Source of the DNA: an uncultured bacterium
Lineage (GTDB): Bacteria > Bacteroidota > Ignavibacteria > Kapaibacteriales > UBA4661
Direction of reading: 5' to 3'
NCBI GenBank assembly: GCA_937899715.1
Contig: CALCNX010000029.1
Coordinates: 71,406-135,405 of the forward strand
Length of the DNA: 64,000 nt
Below the pieces are notes generated by a model. That model searched no databases. It was given only the letters and a program-made list of their open reading frames with translations, and had not been told where the DNA came from. Below are positions 8,547 to 17,294 of this stretch, piece by piece (the stretch's first letter is position 1; every line of letters starts with the position of its first letter). The translations under genes and the position numbers were made by a program.

Positions 8547-10693
8547 TGAGAAAATTCTTTTCGGTTTTGATGTTTGCCGTGATTGTACCTGTATCTGTTT
8601 CAGCACAGTTACTGGGCGAGTGGAAAAACCTAAAATTCTACAAGTATGGCAAAGATACCGTAGATTCTCCTTTTGACGGGCAAAACCCGATTGTCAAGGT
8701 AATGGTCATTAATAGCGGAGCGACCAATTCGCCTAGCGGTCTGGCTCTCAGCGTGAAATGTTCCTCTGTGCAAGGCGGCACACTAAACCAGTTCCCCAAT
8801 GGCGGGAGCCTTGTTGTGCTGAAGCCGGGCGATACTACCTACGTTTCCTGCTGGGTCATTGAACTGTATCAACGCCCGGTGACACCATTCCAAAACGGCG
8901 AATTTCGCACTATTCCAACAGAATTTACCTTTGAAACAGGCGGAATGACGAACCGTGAATCGTACGCCCTCAAGCGTGATTTTGTCTTGTACTATGCCGG
9001 GCAAAACCCGACTGTTCCCGGTTCTGCCAAAGTACAAGGCACAATCGTCTTTCCGGCAAAACCTTATCCAACCGCGCAACTAACCATTAACACCTTGAAC
9101 TGGCGCGGAGGAAATCTTGCACTTACCTCAAACGACAGTGGTTATGCCTTCTCCGGCGTAATCGGCGATAGAGGCGATTGGTATTTGGGTTTTTCGGCGG
9201 CGGGCTATAAATCCGCTACGGTAAAAGTGAACCGCGCGGCGGCGCAGTCTATCCGCATTGCACCCGAAGCCTCGACTGAAAAGCCATCACTACAATATGA
9301 CGCTATCGGCTCAGTACAAACCTCCACGGGATTCTGGCGTGGTGCGGTTTCGGAGACGGAAAAAAGTGTATGTGTGTTTCCGGGGCAGGAAAACTGGAAT
9401 TTGACGAAAGATTCCGCACTTAAAGCTGCTGCAAAAATCTACAAGTATACGCTGGAAGGTCAAAAAGTATGGGAATTCACGCCTGGCTGGGAAACATGGG
9501 GCGGAGACATGAGCCGCGATGGGAAATACGTTGCTTATGTACTTTATGCGGGCACGGGAGTAGGCGCATCGTACAAGGGTGGCTTCACCATTGGCTTGGT
9601 GGACGGTTTGACAGGGCGCGAGGTTTGGAAAAAAACAGGAGAAAAAGTATATGAGTCATATGAAATAGTCTTTTCCGACGACGCACGGTTTCTCGCCGTC
9701 GGCTCAACGGGAAGCGGTCAGGTGGCTCTTTTGCAGCGCGAAATGGGTACAACCCTGTGGACAGCACCGATAGCAGGCGAGTTAGAAGGCGGTTTTGGGC
9801 AGGTGCGTCGCATGAAATTTGACGCAACGGGTGAATTTCTTTATGTTGGGAGCGGGGATAATTACTTGCGCAAAATCCGCATTTCAGACGGCAAAATAGT
9901 ATGGCGGACGTTTGTAGGCGCGTGGCCATTTGTGAATGGTTTGAATATTTCCAAAGACGGCAGTCTTATTGCGCTCGGCATGAAGTCTGCACAAGTAGCC
10001 GTTGTGCGCTCTTCGGACGGTAAACTTCTTTGGACGCACGATACGGGAAATTTTGACGAATTATTTTTCTCCCCCGACGGCAAATATGCAGCATCCTACT
10101 CCGGCAAGCACTTCAACGCGCTTACGGGCGAGCTTATCGGGCGAAGCAGTTCGCCGTCCATCGGCTCTTTTACCTCCGACAGCAAGTATGTGTGCCGTTT
10201 CCCAAGCGAAGTGGAATTATACTCTCTCACAGGTACTGCTGAAACACTCTACCGTAGCACAAGCAAAACCCAGCTTGCGCAACAGCCCGGAGAGCAGGCG
10301 CAATGGGGCTTTTTGACCAGTGACGATAAGTATGTGGTCATCGCCGCCCGCGATATGGCGAATCCGCCGCAAACGGGATTGGTCTTTTATCGGGCAAAGC
10401 AAGCCTCAACCGGTATCCCCGCCTCCGCGCCCCGTGATGTTTTTACAATTGCACCTAACCCCGCTTCAAATATTGTTGATGTAAAATTTACACTATTAAA
10501 ACCTGAGCGTGTTTCGTTGACAGTATTCACCGCACTTGGTCAGGAAATTGCACATATCCTTGATAGCGACCTCGTTGCGGGCGAGCATTCCGTACAGTTC
10601 GATACACAAACCATGACGGCTCAGACGCTATTTCTGCAACTCAAAACGCAATATTCAATACTCAAAACCATTCCCATACAGGTACTACGATGA
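8546..10693 (+). CDS. Secreted WD40/PQQ-like beta-propeller protein with T9SS domain
   Basis: A 715-residue exported protein with a signal peptide cut near VSAQ. The first ~240 residues form a beta-sandwich region followed by a carboxypeptidase-regulatory-like segment. Residues ~260-630 are a quinoprotein/WD40-type propeller with blades such as SRDGKYVAYV, SDDARFLAVGS, SKDGSLIALG and SPDGKYAASY. The C-terminal sorting domain ends TIPIQVLR. The start is backed by an AGGTG site that belongs to the preceding sorting-domain remnant. The stop overlaps the next start (ATGA at 10690). Probably a surface scaffold or binding protein; no enzyme motif is seen. Confidence 0.83.
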   Translation: MRKFFSVLMFAVIVPVSVSAQLLGEWKNLKFYKYGKDTVDSPFDGQNPIVKVMVINSGATNSPSGLALSVKCSSVQGGTLNQFPNGGSLVVLKPGDTTYVSCWVIELYQRPVTPFQNGEFRTIPTEFTFETGGMTNRESYALKRDFVLYYAGQNPTVPGSAKVQGTIVFPAKPYPTAQLTINTLNWRGGNLALTSNDSGYAFSGVIGDRGDWYLGFSAAGYKSATVKVNRAAAQSIRIAPEASTEKPSLQYDAIGSVQTSTGFWRGAVSETEKSVCVFPGQENWNLTKDSALKAAAKIYKYTLEGQKVWEFTPGWETWGGDMSRDGKYVAYVLYAGTGVGASYKGGFTIGLVDGLTGREVWKKTGEKVYESYEIVFSDDARFLAVGSTGSGQVALLQREMGTTLWTAPIAGELEGGFGQVRRMKFDATGEFLYVGSGDNYLRKIRISDGKIVWRTFVGAWPFVNGLNISKDGSLIALGMKSAQVAVVRSSDGKLLWTHDTGNFDELFFSPDGKYAASYSGKHFNALTGELIGRSSSPSIGSFTSDSKYVCRFPSEVELYSLTGTAETLYRSTSKTQLAQQPGEQAQWGFLTSDDKYVVIAARDMANPPQTGLVFYRAKQASTGIPASAPRDVFTIAPNPASNIVDVKFTLLKPERVSLTVFTALGQEIAHILDSDLVAGEHSVQFDTQTMTAQTLFLQLKTQYSILKTIPIQVLR

Positions 10694-11940
10694 AATCACG
10701 CTTTCTCACGGGCACGGTATTGCCGTTGCTTTTAGGTGTTTTTCTCTCAAGTCTTGTGCTTTCAAGCCTTGTGTCCACAACAACTGCACTTTACGCTCAA
10801 ATGATGCCGCAGACGGGCGCTGTGCCTTGGAACAGCAATCTGATGATACGTTCCGGCACAGATGGAAACTCATTCGGTGCAGAAACAAAATTTGCCGATT
10901 CTTCGGGCGTACCAAGTTTGCTGAAGGATGCTCAAGGTCGTATTCTCGCTGCTTTTCAGTGGTTCCCCGCACCGCTTCGGTCCCAGTATTGGGACAAAGT
11001 AGCCGTAAAAATTTCGGACGACAACGGCAAAACATGGTCGCAGCCGCAACCCATTGTCGTCAATGGCTTGCCAAGTACGTATCAGCGCCCGTTCGACCCG
11101 ACGCTTGCACTGACCGAAGACGGGCGCATTCGTATTTATTTTTCCTCAAGTCCCGGTCCCACAATGATGTTGGATTCGACCGTCGCCACCTATTCGGCTA
11201 TTTCAACCGATGGTGTAAATTATACCTTCGAGCCGGGCATACGCTTTAGTGCAGTCGGTAGCGGTAAGCCCGTGATAGACCCCGCAGTCTTGCGAATCGG
11301 CAAAAAATGGTACTACACCGCCCCAAAGGGCGCACCGCAAGATGGGGCGTATCATGCCACTTCGGACGATGGCTTGGCGTGGACTCGGCGCGGGGATATT
11401 CCGTCCGACAGCGCAAACCAATGGACGGGAAATTTGGTGGAATATGGCACGGGAATACGCTTTTACGGAGCAGGCAGGCTGGGCGTGTGGTGGAGCTATT
11501 CGGCGGACGGCGCTTCATGGACAAAGCCTATAGCTGCCGGCATTAGCGGCGGTACAGCCATGCCCGCATTCATTCGCGGCGGCGACCCGGCGGTTCTGAA
11601 ACTTGCCGATAATAATTACCTCTTGATGTATGTCAGTGCGCCCGTGAACCAGATGATGACTGCCGTTGACGGTGCTTCACAGTTTTCGCCCATTCTTCGG
11701 ATTGCTCCGAACCCCGTGACGGGCACTCTTCGTGTGAATTTTACACTTGCAAAAGCAGAATACATTTCTCTGGAATTATACAATGTACTTGGGCAGCGCA
11801 CGGCGACACTTTTGCACGGCGATTATGCTCAGGGAGCGCATGAATACTTATTGCAGACCGACAGATTTCCACAAGGTGTATATATTCTCCGTCTTACGAC
11901 TCCCATTTTTTTCCAAACATCTTCCGTCCTAATCCAATGA
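10690..11940 (+). CDS. Secreted sialidase-like beta-propeller with T9SS domain
   Basis: A 416-residue protein with an N-terminal signal peptide (cut near YAQM) and a propeller carrying Asp-box-like motifs (SDDNGKTWS, STDGVNYTF, SDDGLAWT, SADGASWT), as in sialidase-fold proteins. The sorting domain is present but ends TSSVLIQ rather than PVQVLR, a more divergent type IX tail. The four-base overlap with both neighbours (10690 and 11937) implies one mRNA. Activity is not predictable. Confidence 0.82.
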   Translation: MKSRFLTGTVLPLLLGVFLSSLVLSSLVSTTTALYAQMMPQTGAVPWNSNLMIRSGTDGNSFGAETKFADSSGVPSLLKDAQGRILAAFQWFPAPLRSQYWDKVAVKISDDNGKTWSQPQPIVVNGLPSTYQRPFDPTLALTEDGRIRIYFSSSPGPTMMLDSTVATYSAISTDGVNYTFEPGIRFSAVGSGKPVIDPAVLRIGKKWYYTAPKGAPQDGAYHATSDDGLAWTRRGDIPSDSANQWTGNLVEYGTGIRFYGAGRLGVWWSYSADGASWTKPIAAGISGGTAMPAFIRGGDPAVLKLADNNYLLMYVSAPVNQMMTAVDGASQFSPILRIAPNPVTGTLRVNFTLAKAEYISLELYNVLGQRTATLLHGDYAQGAHEYLLQTDRFPQGVYILRLTTPIFFQTSSVLIQ

Positions 11941-12632
11941 AACTCACTGTATCTTCTCTTCGCGCCTGTTCACTCGCACTTGCACTCGTCTGCTTGATGC
12001 CGTGCACAAGTATAGTTCATGCACAACAGCCCTACACGATGACCGTTAATTACGCCAACAATCAGCCCTCCACTACGATTGCTGTTTGGACTGTCCGCAG
12101 CCTCTCGCTGACGAGTGCTGCGGGTACTTCCATGCCGAGTGGTCTTGCGATTACCTACCGAGCCGCCACAGCATCCACGACAACACTTGCTCTCAGCGCC
12201 ATTCGTGATATTACCTTCAGTGGCTCGCCACTTTACACGGGCGATACCTTGCGGATTGGGCGCAAAAGTGGCGCGGCGCTCAATATTGCGAGCACAGGCA
12301 TTCAGAAAATTACCTTTGAAACGCTTCCTACACGAGTGGCGGATGCAAGCGCTGCGAATGCGTACTCCGCGCGAGCATATCCAAATCCTTCCCCGTCTGA
12401 GTCCAGCATTGATTTCACCCTTGCCGAGAGCCGTAACATCACCGCTCGCGTGTATGATATGCAAGGACGCGAGCTTACGACGCTTGCGAGCGGCTATTAC
12501 GCTGCCGGAAAGCAGACCTTGTATTGGAATAGAACCAACACTCAAAGTGCAATCGTTCCAGCGGGAATGTACGTCTGCCGCATCACAAGCGGCGCGGAGG
12601 TGCTGGCAGAAACGATGATGGTGCTGTACTAA
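11937..12632 (+). CDS. Small secreted protein with FlgD-like/T9SS C-terminal domain
   Basis: A 231-residue protein: signal peptide to about residue 30, a beta-rich segment with an LSLTSAAG/ISDITF-like pattern, then a sorting domain of FlgD-like type (YPNPSPSESSIDF, VYDMQGRELTTL, GMYVCRI). The LTV...EITF segment is similar to the N-termini of the two genes that follow, so this may be a stand-alone version of their N-terminal module with the sorting domain they lack. No enzymatic motif. Confidence 0.75.
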   Translation: MKLTVSSLRACSLALALVCLMPCTSIVHAQQPYTMTVNYANNQPSTTIAVWTVRSLSLTSAAGTSMPSGLAITYRAATASTTTLALSAIRDITFSGSPLYTGDTLRIGRKSGAALNIASTGIQKITFETLPTRVADASAANAYSARAYPNPSPSESSIDFTLAESRNITARVYDMQGRELTTLASGYYAAGKQTLYWNRTNTQSAIVPAGMYVCRITSGAEVLAETMMVLY

Positions 12633-12662
12633 AGTTTTTACAAACTATTTCGGAAAAAACTC

Positions 12663-13715
12663 ATGAACCTCTTTTCTATTTTCAGACGATGCGTAAGAGC
12701 ACTTGCAACACCCTTGATTGCTTGCTTTGCAGGGTTGATGTTACCGCAGCAAACCATTGCTCAAACACAAGTTCTCACCGTCCAAACAACGACAAGTTCG
12801 CTCAAAACTGCTACCAGCGACGTGAGCGAAATCACATTCGTACCGACTACCCCGACGGCAGATTATCAGACCTTGAGCGGCAAAGAACCAGGCGCACCGC
12901 CGGAAAGTCCGGGATTATTTCGCTTACTGACTGCCACATCGCCGGACGGAATCACCTATACCGCTACGAACACGCTTATCATGGATCAAGCGAATGTGCC
13001 AGACCTCGTGATGGACGCAAAAGGCTGGATTTATCTTTATTTTGCAGGGGCTGTGCTTGGCACAAAGAAAAATACGGTGGGCGTGGCAATTTCCACTGAT
13101 GGCGGCAAAACATGGACGTTCAAGAATGTGGCACTTATTGGTAACGAGCAAATTAAGCAATTTGGCGACCCTGATGTTATTATTCTACCCGATGGCAGAT
13201 TTCGCCTTTTTGTAACCTGCCAGCCAACGCCCGGCGGCAAAATCGGTATTGTCTATGCTGACAGTTTTGATGGAATTACTTTTACCTACAAAGGTGTAGC
13301 GGCGGCAGTCGCGGGTGACGATGTGCTTGATTCTTCGACTTTCCTTGTCGGCGACACGTGGCATATGTACACACTGAACAGCAAAAACGTCGTGCTGTGG
13401 CATTTTACCTCGAAAGATGCAGCCACCTTCACGCTTCTGGGGCAAGAATCCTTCAAAGCGGGCAATACGGAATATGTGATGTCGAACGGCTATGCACTCA
13501 GCAATGGCTCGTACCGTATGATTGGCTTTGCGCTGCCGGAGAAAAACTTTCGCTCTTTCGTCACGACCAATGGCTTGCAATGGACGCTGGAGCCGACGAT
13601 TCCAATGAAATATACGCCCAATTCGCCCCTAGAAGGCACATACATCAAAGACCCGTCTATTTTGAAAATGCCCGACGGCTCATACTTTATGGTCTATGTT
13701 AGCTTGATTCCGTAA
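12663..13715 (+). CDS. Exported sialidase-like propeller, paralogue A (no T9SS tail)
   Basis: A 350-residue protein with a signal peptide (cut near IAQT). It carries an N-terminal beta module (VSEITFVPTTP) then a propeller with STDGGKTW and LPDGRFRLF blades. It ends right after the last blade (MVYVSLIP) without any sorting domain, unlike the upstream members. It is highly similar along its whole length to the gene at 13833-14891, so the two arose by tandem duplication. Without a type IX tail it may stay in the periplasm or depend on a partner. Confidence 0.8.
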   Translation: MNLFSIFRRCVRALATPLIACFAGLMLPQQTIAQTQVLTVQTTTSSLKTATSDVSEITFVPTTPTADYQTLSGKEPGAPPESPGLFRLLTATSPDGITYTATNTLIMDQANVPDLVMDAKGWIYLYFAGAVLGTKKNTVGVAISTDGGKTWTFKNVALIGNEQIKQFGDPDVIILPDGRFRLFVTCQPTPGGKIGIVYADSFDGITFTYKGVAAAVAGDDVLDSSTFLVGDTWHMYTLNSKNVVLWHFTSKDAATFTLLGQESFKAGNTEYVMSNGYALSNGSYRMIGFALPEKNFRSFVTTNGLQWTLEPTIPMKYTPNSPLEGTYIKDPSILKMPDGSYFMVYVSLIP

Positions 13716-13832
13716 AATATTGGGCAAAATGCCCATGTTTACTTGGTTCCACTCACTTCACGCTTGGCATCGTGATAGCACTATTTCAATGTTTGCTATC
13801 GCTTACACCGTATCCTTTTTAGGCAATACCTC

Positions 13833-14891
13833 ATGGACACTCTTTCCGTTTCATTCCGTTGCTTGCGCACACTTTGTTGCGTCTTCGTGATAAGTACGCT
13901 CTTCGCCGCTTCTGAAGCCGCGGCTCAGTCAACCGTTGCACCGATGCTTGTGGTGCAAACGACAACCAACGCCATTAAAACATCAACCAACGACGTGAGC
14001 GAAATAACGTTTGTTCCTGCCACGCCTACGGCAGATTACAAGACCTTGAGCGGAAAAGAACCGGGCGCACCGCCGGAAAGTCCGGGATTATTTCGCTTGC
14101 TAACGGCTACATCACCGGACGGAATCACCTACACCGCCACAAACACGCTTATCATGGATCAAGCGAATGTGCCAGACCTTGTGATGGACGCGAAAGGCTG
14201 GATTTATCTCTATTTCACGGGTGCGGTGCTGGGTGCAAAGAAAAATGCGATTGGCGTGGCGATTTCCACCGATGGCGGCAAAACGTGGACGTTCAAAAAT
14301 GTGGCAATGACAGGTAATGACCTCATCAAGCAATTTGGCGATCCCGACGTGGTTATTATGCCCGATGGCAGATTTCGTCTTTTTACGACCTGCCAGCCCG
14401 TACCCGGCAGCAAAATCAGCGTTGTCTATGCCGACAGCTTTGATGGTATTACATTTGCCTACAAAGGCATAGCCGCAGCACTCGCAGACGACAATATAGA
14501 AGATCCCTCGACGTTTCTTGTCGGCGATGTCTGGCATTTGCTTGTTCTGAACGCTAAAGCCGGCACACAATGGCACTTTACCTCGAAAGACGCAACAGCG
14601 TTTACGCTTATTGCGCAGGAATCGTTCAGGGGCGATGGTAAAGAAAACTACATCCTCTCCAACGGCTACACGCTCAGCAATGGCTCGTATCGTATGATTG
14701 GCTTTTCTATACCGGAGAAAAATTTCCGCTCTTTCGTTACGACCAATGGCTTGCAATGGAGGCTGGAGCCGACGATTCCAATGAAATATACGCCGGGTTC
14801 GCCCGTGGAAGGAACATATATCAAAGACCCCGCTATTTTGAAAATGTCGGATGGAAGTTATTTTATGGTGTATGTGAGTTTGATTCCGTAA
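13833..14891 (+). CDS. Exported sialidase-like propeller, paralogue B (no T9SS tail)
   Basis: A 352-residue near-copy of the preceding gene: same GKEPGAPPESPGLFRLL, STDGGKTWTFKNVA and YIKDP(S/A)ILKM(P/S)DGSYFM segments. The signal sequences differ and central blades have diverged (WHLLVLNAKAG versus WHMYTLNSKNV). The 117-bp spacer from paralogue A suggests its own ribosome-binding context. Like A it lacks the sorting domain. It closes the exported-protein array; the next genes are on the other strand. Confidence 0.8.
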   Translation: MDTLSVSFRCLRTLCCVFVISTLFAASEAAAQSTVAPMLVVQTTTNAIKTSTNDVSEITFVPATPTADYKTLSGKEPGAPPESPGLFRLLTATSPDGITYTATNTLIMDQANVPDLVMDAKGWIYLYFTGAVLGAKKNAIGVAISTDGGKTWTFKNVAMTGNDLIKQFGDPDVVIMPDGRFRLFTTCQPVPGSKISVVYADSFDGITFAYKGIAAALADDNIEDPSTFLVGDVWHLLVLNAKAGTQWHFTSKDATAFTLIAQESFRGDGKENYILSNGYTLSNGSYRMIGFSIPEKNFRSFVTTNGLQWRLEPTIPMKYTPGSPVEGTYIKDPAILKMSDGSYFMVYVSLIP

Positions 14892-15101
14892 AAATTTCTG
14901 GTTCTAAGCTAATAGACAAAAAGTTATGGTGTTTGTAGGTAAATGCTTTACAATGTGCATAATTTGGTAACAATTATCCGGCAGTGAACTTATCGTTAAT
15001 TTTTTCCTCAATCACGGCGGACTGGATGAAATCTCGCTTGAAGGTGGTGCGCAAGTAATCAAAACCGTTACGATGAGCGTGTGAGTTGGAAACGGACTAT
15101 T

Positions 15102-16142
15102 TCAAGGGCGCAGCATCTGTGCGGTAATCGCCTCCGCAATTCGCAGCGCTTCCAGCGCTTCGCGGGCGCTTGTGGCGCGGAAAGTGTGTATTGTTCCTGC
15201 TTGAACTGCCGCAGCAAAAATCCGCTGTTCCTCGCTAATGGCATTACCTTTAGCAATGATGGGTTGTTCATACCAAATAGAGCGTTTATGCTCGCCGGCA
15301 TCTATATTTCCCAACATCATAGCGGGTACAATGTCAGGGCGCTGTTCCATGCCTGTTTTGGGTGCTTGTTCGTCGTCGGTGATGTGAAACATTTCCACAC
15401 TGTTCGCTGCAAAGTCGAGCGACAAATACGCATCGCGCTGAAAAATCCGCATCTTACGCATGGACTTCGCAGAAATACGCGATGCCGTCAAATTTGCCAC
15501 GCAGCCGTTTTCAAAACGCAAGCGGGCATTTGCAATGTCGGGCGTGTCCGTGAGCACCGCCACGCCGTTTGCATGAACCTCAGCAACGGGCGATTTCACA
15601 AGCCACAGCGCAATATCAATATCGTGAATCATCAAATCCAAAATGACCGAAACGTCCGTGGCACGAGGCTTGAACTGTGCCAGACGATGCGCTTCTATAA
15701 AAAGTGGCTGGAGGCGCTGCGTGTCAATTGCCGTTAGAGCAGGATTGAAGCGCTCTACATGACCGACGTGTATGATAAGTCCACGATCTTGTGCGATTTC
15801 CGCAAGTTGCTCACCTTCTTCAACACTGGTTGTGATGGGCTTTTCAATAAAGCAGTGCTTGCCAGCTTGCAAACACTCCTCCGCAATAGCAAAGTGCGTG
15901 GAAGTAGGCGTGGCAATTGTAACAGCATCGGCTTCAGCAAGCGCTTCGGCAAGGCTTTGGGCAACGCGCAAAGGCTTTGCGTTGGGGAATTCTTGTGCCA
16001 ATTTGTTCGCCAGCGCTTCTGAGCGCTCACTGTCGGCATCGTAGAGCGCCACAAGTTCAGAAGCATCCTGCTGAAGCCAAAGTCGTGCATGAATTACCCC
16101 CAAGTGCCCGGTTCCGATAACGGCTATGCGAGGTGTGGTCAT
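15102..16142 (-). CDS. Gfo/Idh/MocA-family NAD(P)-dependent sugar dehydrogenase
   Basis: The start at 16142 (MTTPRIAVIGTGHLG) is chosen because it places the Rossmann GxGxxG at the N-terminus and overlaps the upstream rfbB stop (ATGA); the protein is 346 residues. The family lysine motif EKP (FIEKPITTS) and LDLMIHDIDIAL are present. Family members oxidise or reduce sugars, including UDP-GlcNAc 3-dehydrogenases used for amino-sugar lipid A or surface polysaccharides. Coupling to rfbB supports a role in nucleotide-sugar or envelope metabolism. Exact substrate unknown. Confidence 0.88.
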   Translation of the reverse strand: MTTPRIAVIGTGHLGVIHARLWLQQDASELVALYDADSERSEALANKLAQEFPNAKPLRVAQSLAEALAEADAVTIATPTSTHFAIAEECLQAGKHCFIEKPITTSVEEGEQLAEIAQDRGLIIHVGHVERFNPALTAIDTQRLQPLFIEAHRLAQFKPRATDVSVILDLMIHDIDIALWLVKSPVAEVHANGVAVLTDTPDIANARLRFENGCVANLTASRISAKSMRKMRIFQRDAYLSLDFAANSVEMFHITDDEQAPKTGMEQRPDIVPAMMLGNIDAGEHKRSIWYEQPIIAKGNAISEEQRIFAAAVQAGTIHTFRATSAREALEALRIAEAITAQMLRP

Positions 16143-17170
16143 TGGTTCAGGGGCGTTTGGGCGGTATATTGTTTCTCGTAGTATTCTTTGTATGCACCCG
16201 AACGCACGTTTGCAAGCCATTCTGCATTTGCCAGATACCACTCGACGGTCTTTTTCATACCACTCTCAAACGTCTCTTTTGGTTTCCAGCCGAGTTCGCT
16301 CTCAATTTTGCTAAAGTCAATCGCATAACGGCGGTCATGTCCGGGACGGTCGGTAACGTACTGAATGAGCGTTTCGGGCTTATTGAGCGTCCGCAGAATT
16401 GTCTTGACAACTTCAATGTTCGGCTTTTCCGATGCGCCACCCGCATTATACGTTTCGCCCACGCGCCCGCGCTCGTACACCGCCCAAATCGCAGCGCAGT
16501 GGTCTTCCACATAAATCCAATCGCGGACATTCATGCCATCGCCATACACAGGAAGCGGCTTGCCGTCAAGCGCATTAGCAATCATAAGCGGAATGAGTTT
16601 TTCGGGGAATTGATACGGACCATAATTATTCGAGCAGCGTGTTGTCAGTGCCGGAAGCCCGTGGGTGTGCACAAATGCCCGCACGAGCATATCCGATGCG
16701 GCTTTGGAGGCGGAGTACGGCGAGTTGGGCTGCAAGGGTGTTTCTTCGGTAAATAACCCCTCTGCTCCTAACGAACCATAGACTTCATCCGTCGAAACCT
16801 GCACATAGCGCCCTAGTTTCAGAGTTTTTGCGACTTCCAAAAGAGCCAGTGTTCCCTGCACATTCGTATCCACAAAGGGCGCAGCGCTCATAATGGAGCG
16901 GTCAACGTGGGATTCTGCGGCGAAATTGATAACACCCGTCACGTTGTAAAGGCGGCACACATATTCGACGAGTTCTTTATTCTGAATTGCCCCATGAACG
17001 AAGTGATAACGCGGGTTGCCCGGGGGGATACCTCGAAGGTTTTCGAGATTACCGGCGTAGGTCAGCGAGTCAAGATTGACAATGGCGTGGGGCGTATTGG
17101 CAAGCATATAATGGACAAAATTTGAGCCGATAAAGCCCGCGCCACCTGTGACAAGAATGGTTTCGTGCAT
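16139..17170 (-). CDS. rfbB: dTDP-glucose 4,6-dehydratase
   Basis: A 343-residue short-chain-dehydrogenase-type enzyme with N-terminal TGGAGFIGSNFV NAD site, the STDEVYG motif (Thr and the Asp/Glu pair of the dehydratase active site), the YSASKAASD Tyr-xxx-Lys dyad and RCSNNYGPYQFPEKL, all diagnostic of RfbB/RmlB. It converts dTDP-glucose to dTDP-4-keto-6-deoxyglucose for deoxysugar (e.g. rhamnose) synthesis. It overlaps the following dehydrogenase gene by 4 bp. The other rml genes are not in the window, except possibly the nucleotidyltransferase at 25668. Confidence 0.95.
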   Translation of the reverse strand: MHETILVTGGAGFIGSNFVHYMLANTPHAIVNLDSLTYAGNLENLRGIPPGNPRYHFVHGAIQNKELVEYVCRLYNVTGVINFAAESHVDRSIMSAAPFVDTNVQGTLALLEVAKTLKLGRYVQVSTDEVYGSLGAEGLFTEETPLQPNSPYSASKAASDMLVRAFVHTHGLPALTTRCSNNYGPYQFPEKLIPLMIANALDGKPLPVYGDGMNVRDWIYVEDHCAAIWAVYERGRVGETYNAGGASEKPNIEVVKTILRTLNKPETLIQYVTDRPGHDRRYAIDFSKIESELGWKPKETFESGMKKTVEWYLANAEWLANVRSGAYKEYYEKQYTAQTPLNQ

Positions 17171-17294
17171 TGATAGAGGAAATGATAAAGAAAATAGTAG
17201 AATTCAGTGTAGTCAAAAGCGAGTACCGCAAAAATACGGGATTCTTGCATACCATTCAAATCTTGAGTTCAAGAGCAGCATCAATAATGCAATT

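Noticed and set aside
2327..14891. Calling the propeller proteins true sialidases
   Set aside because: Asp-boxes are present, but the arginine triad and nucleophile Tyr/Glu set could not be identified with confidence.
14971..15084. Short open stretch on the plus strand ending ...GGLDEISLEGGAQVIKTVTMSV, after the exported-protein array
   Set aside because: It has no start codon or ribosome-binding site and no recognisable family; it may be a gene relic, but support is too thin.
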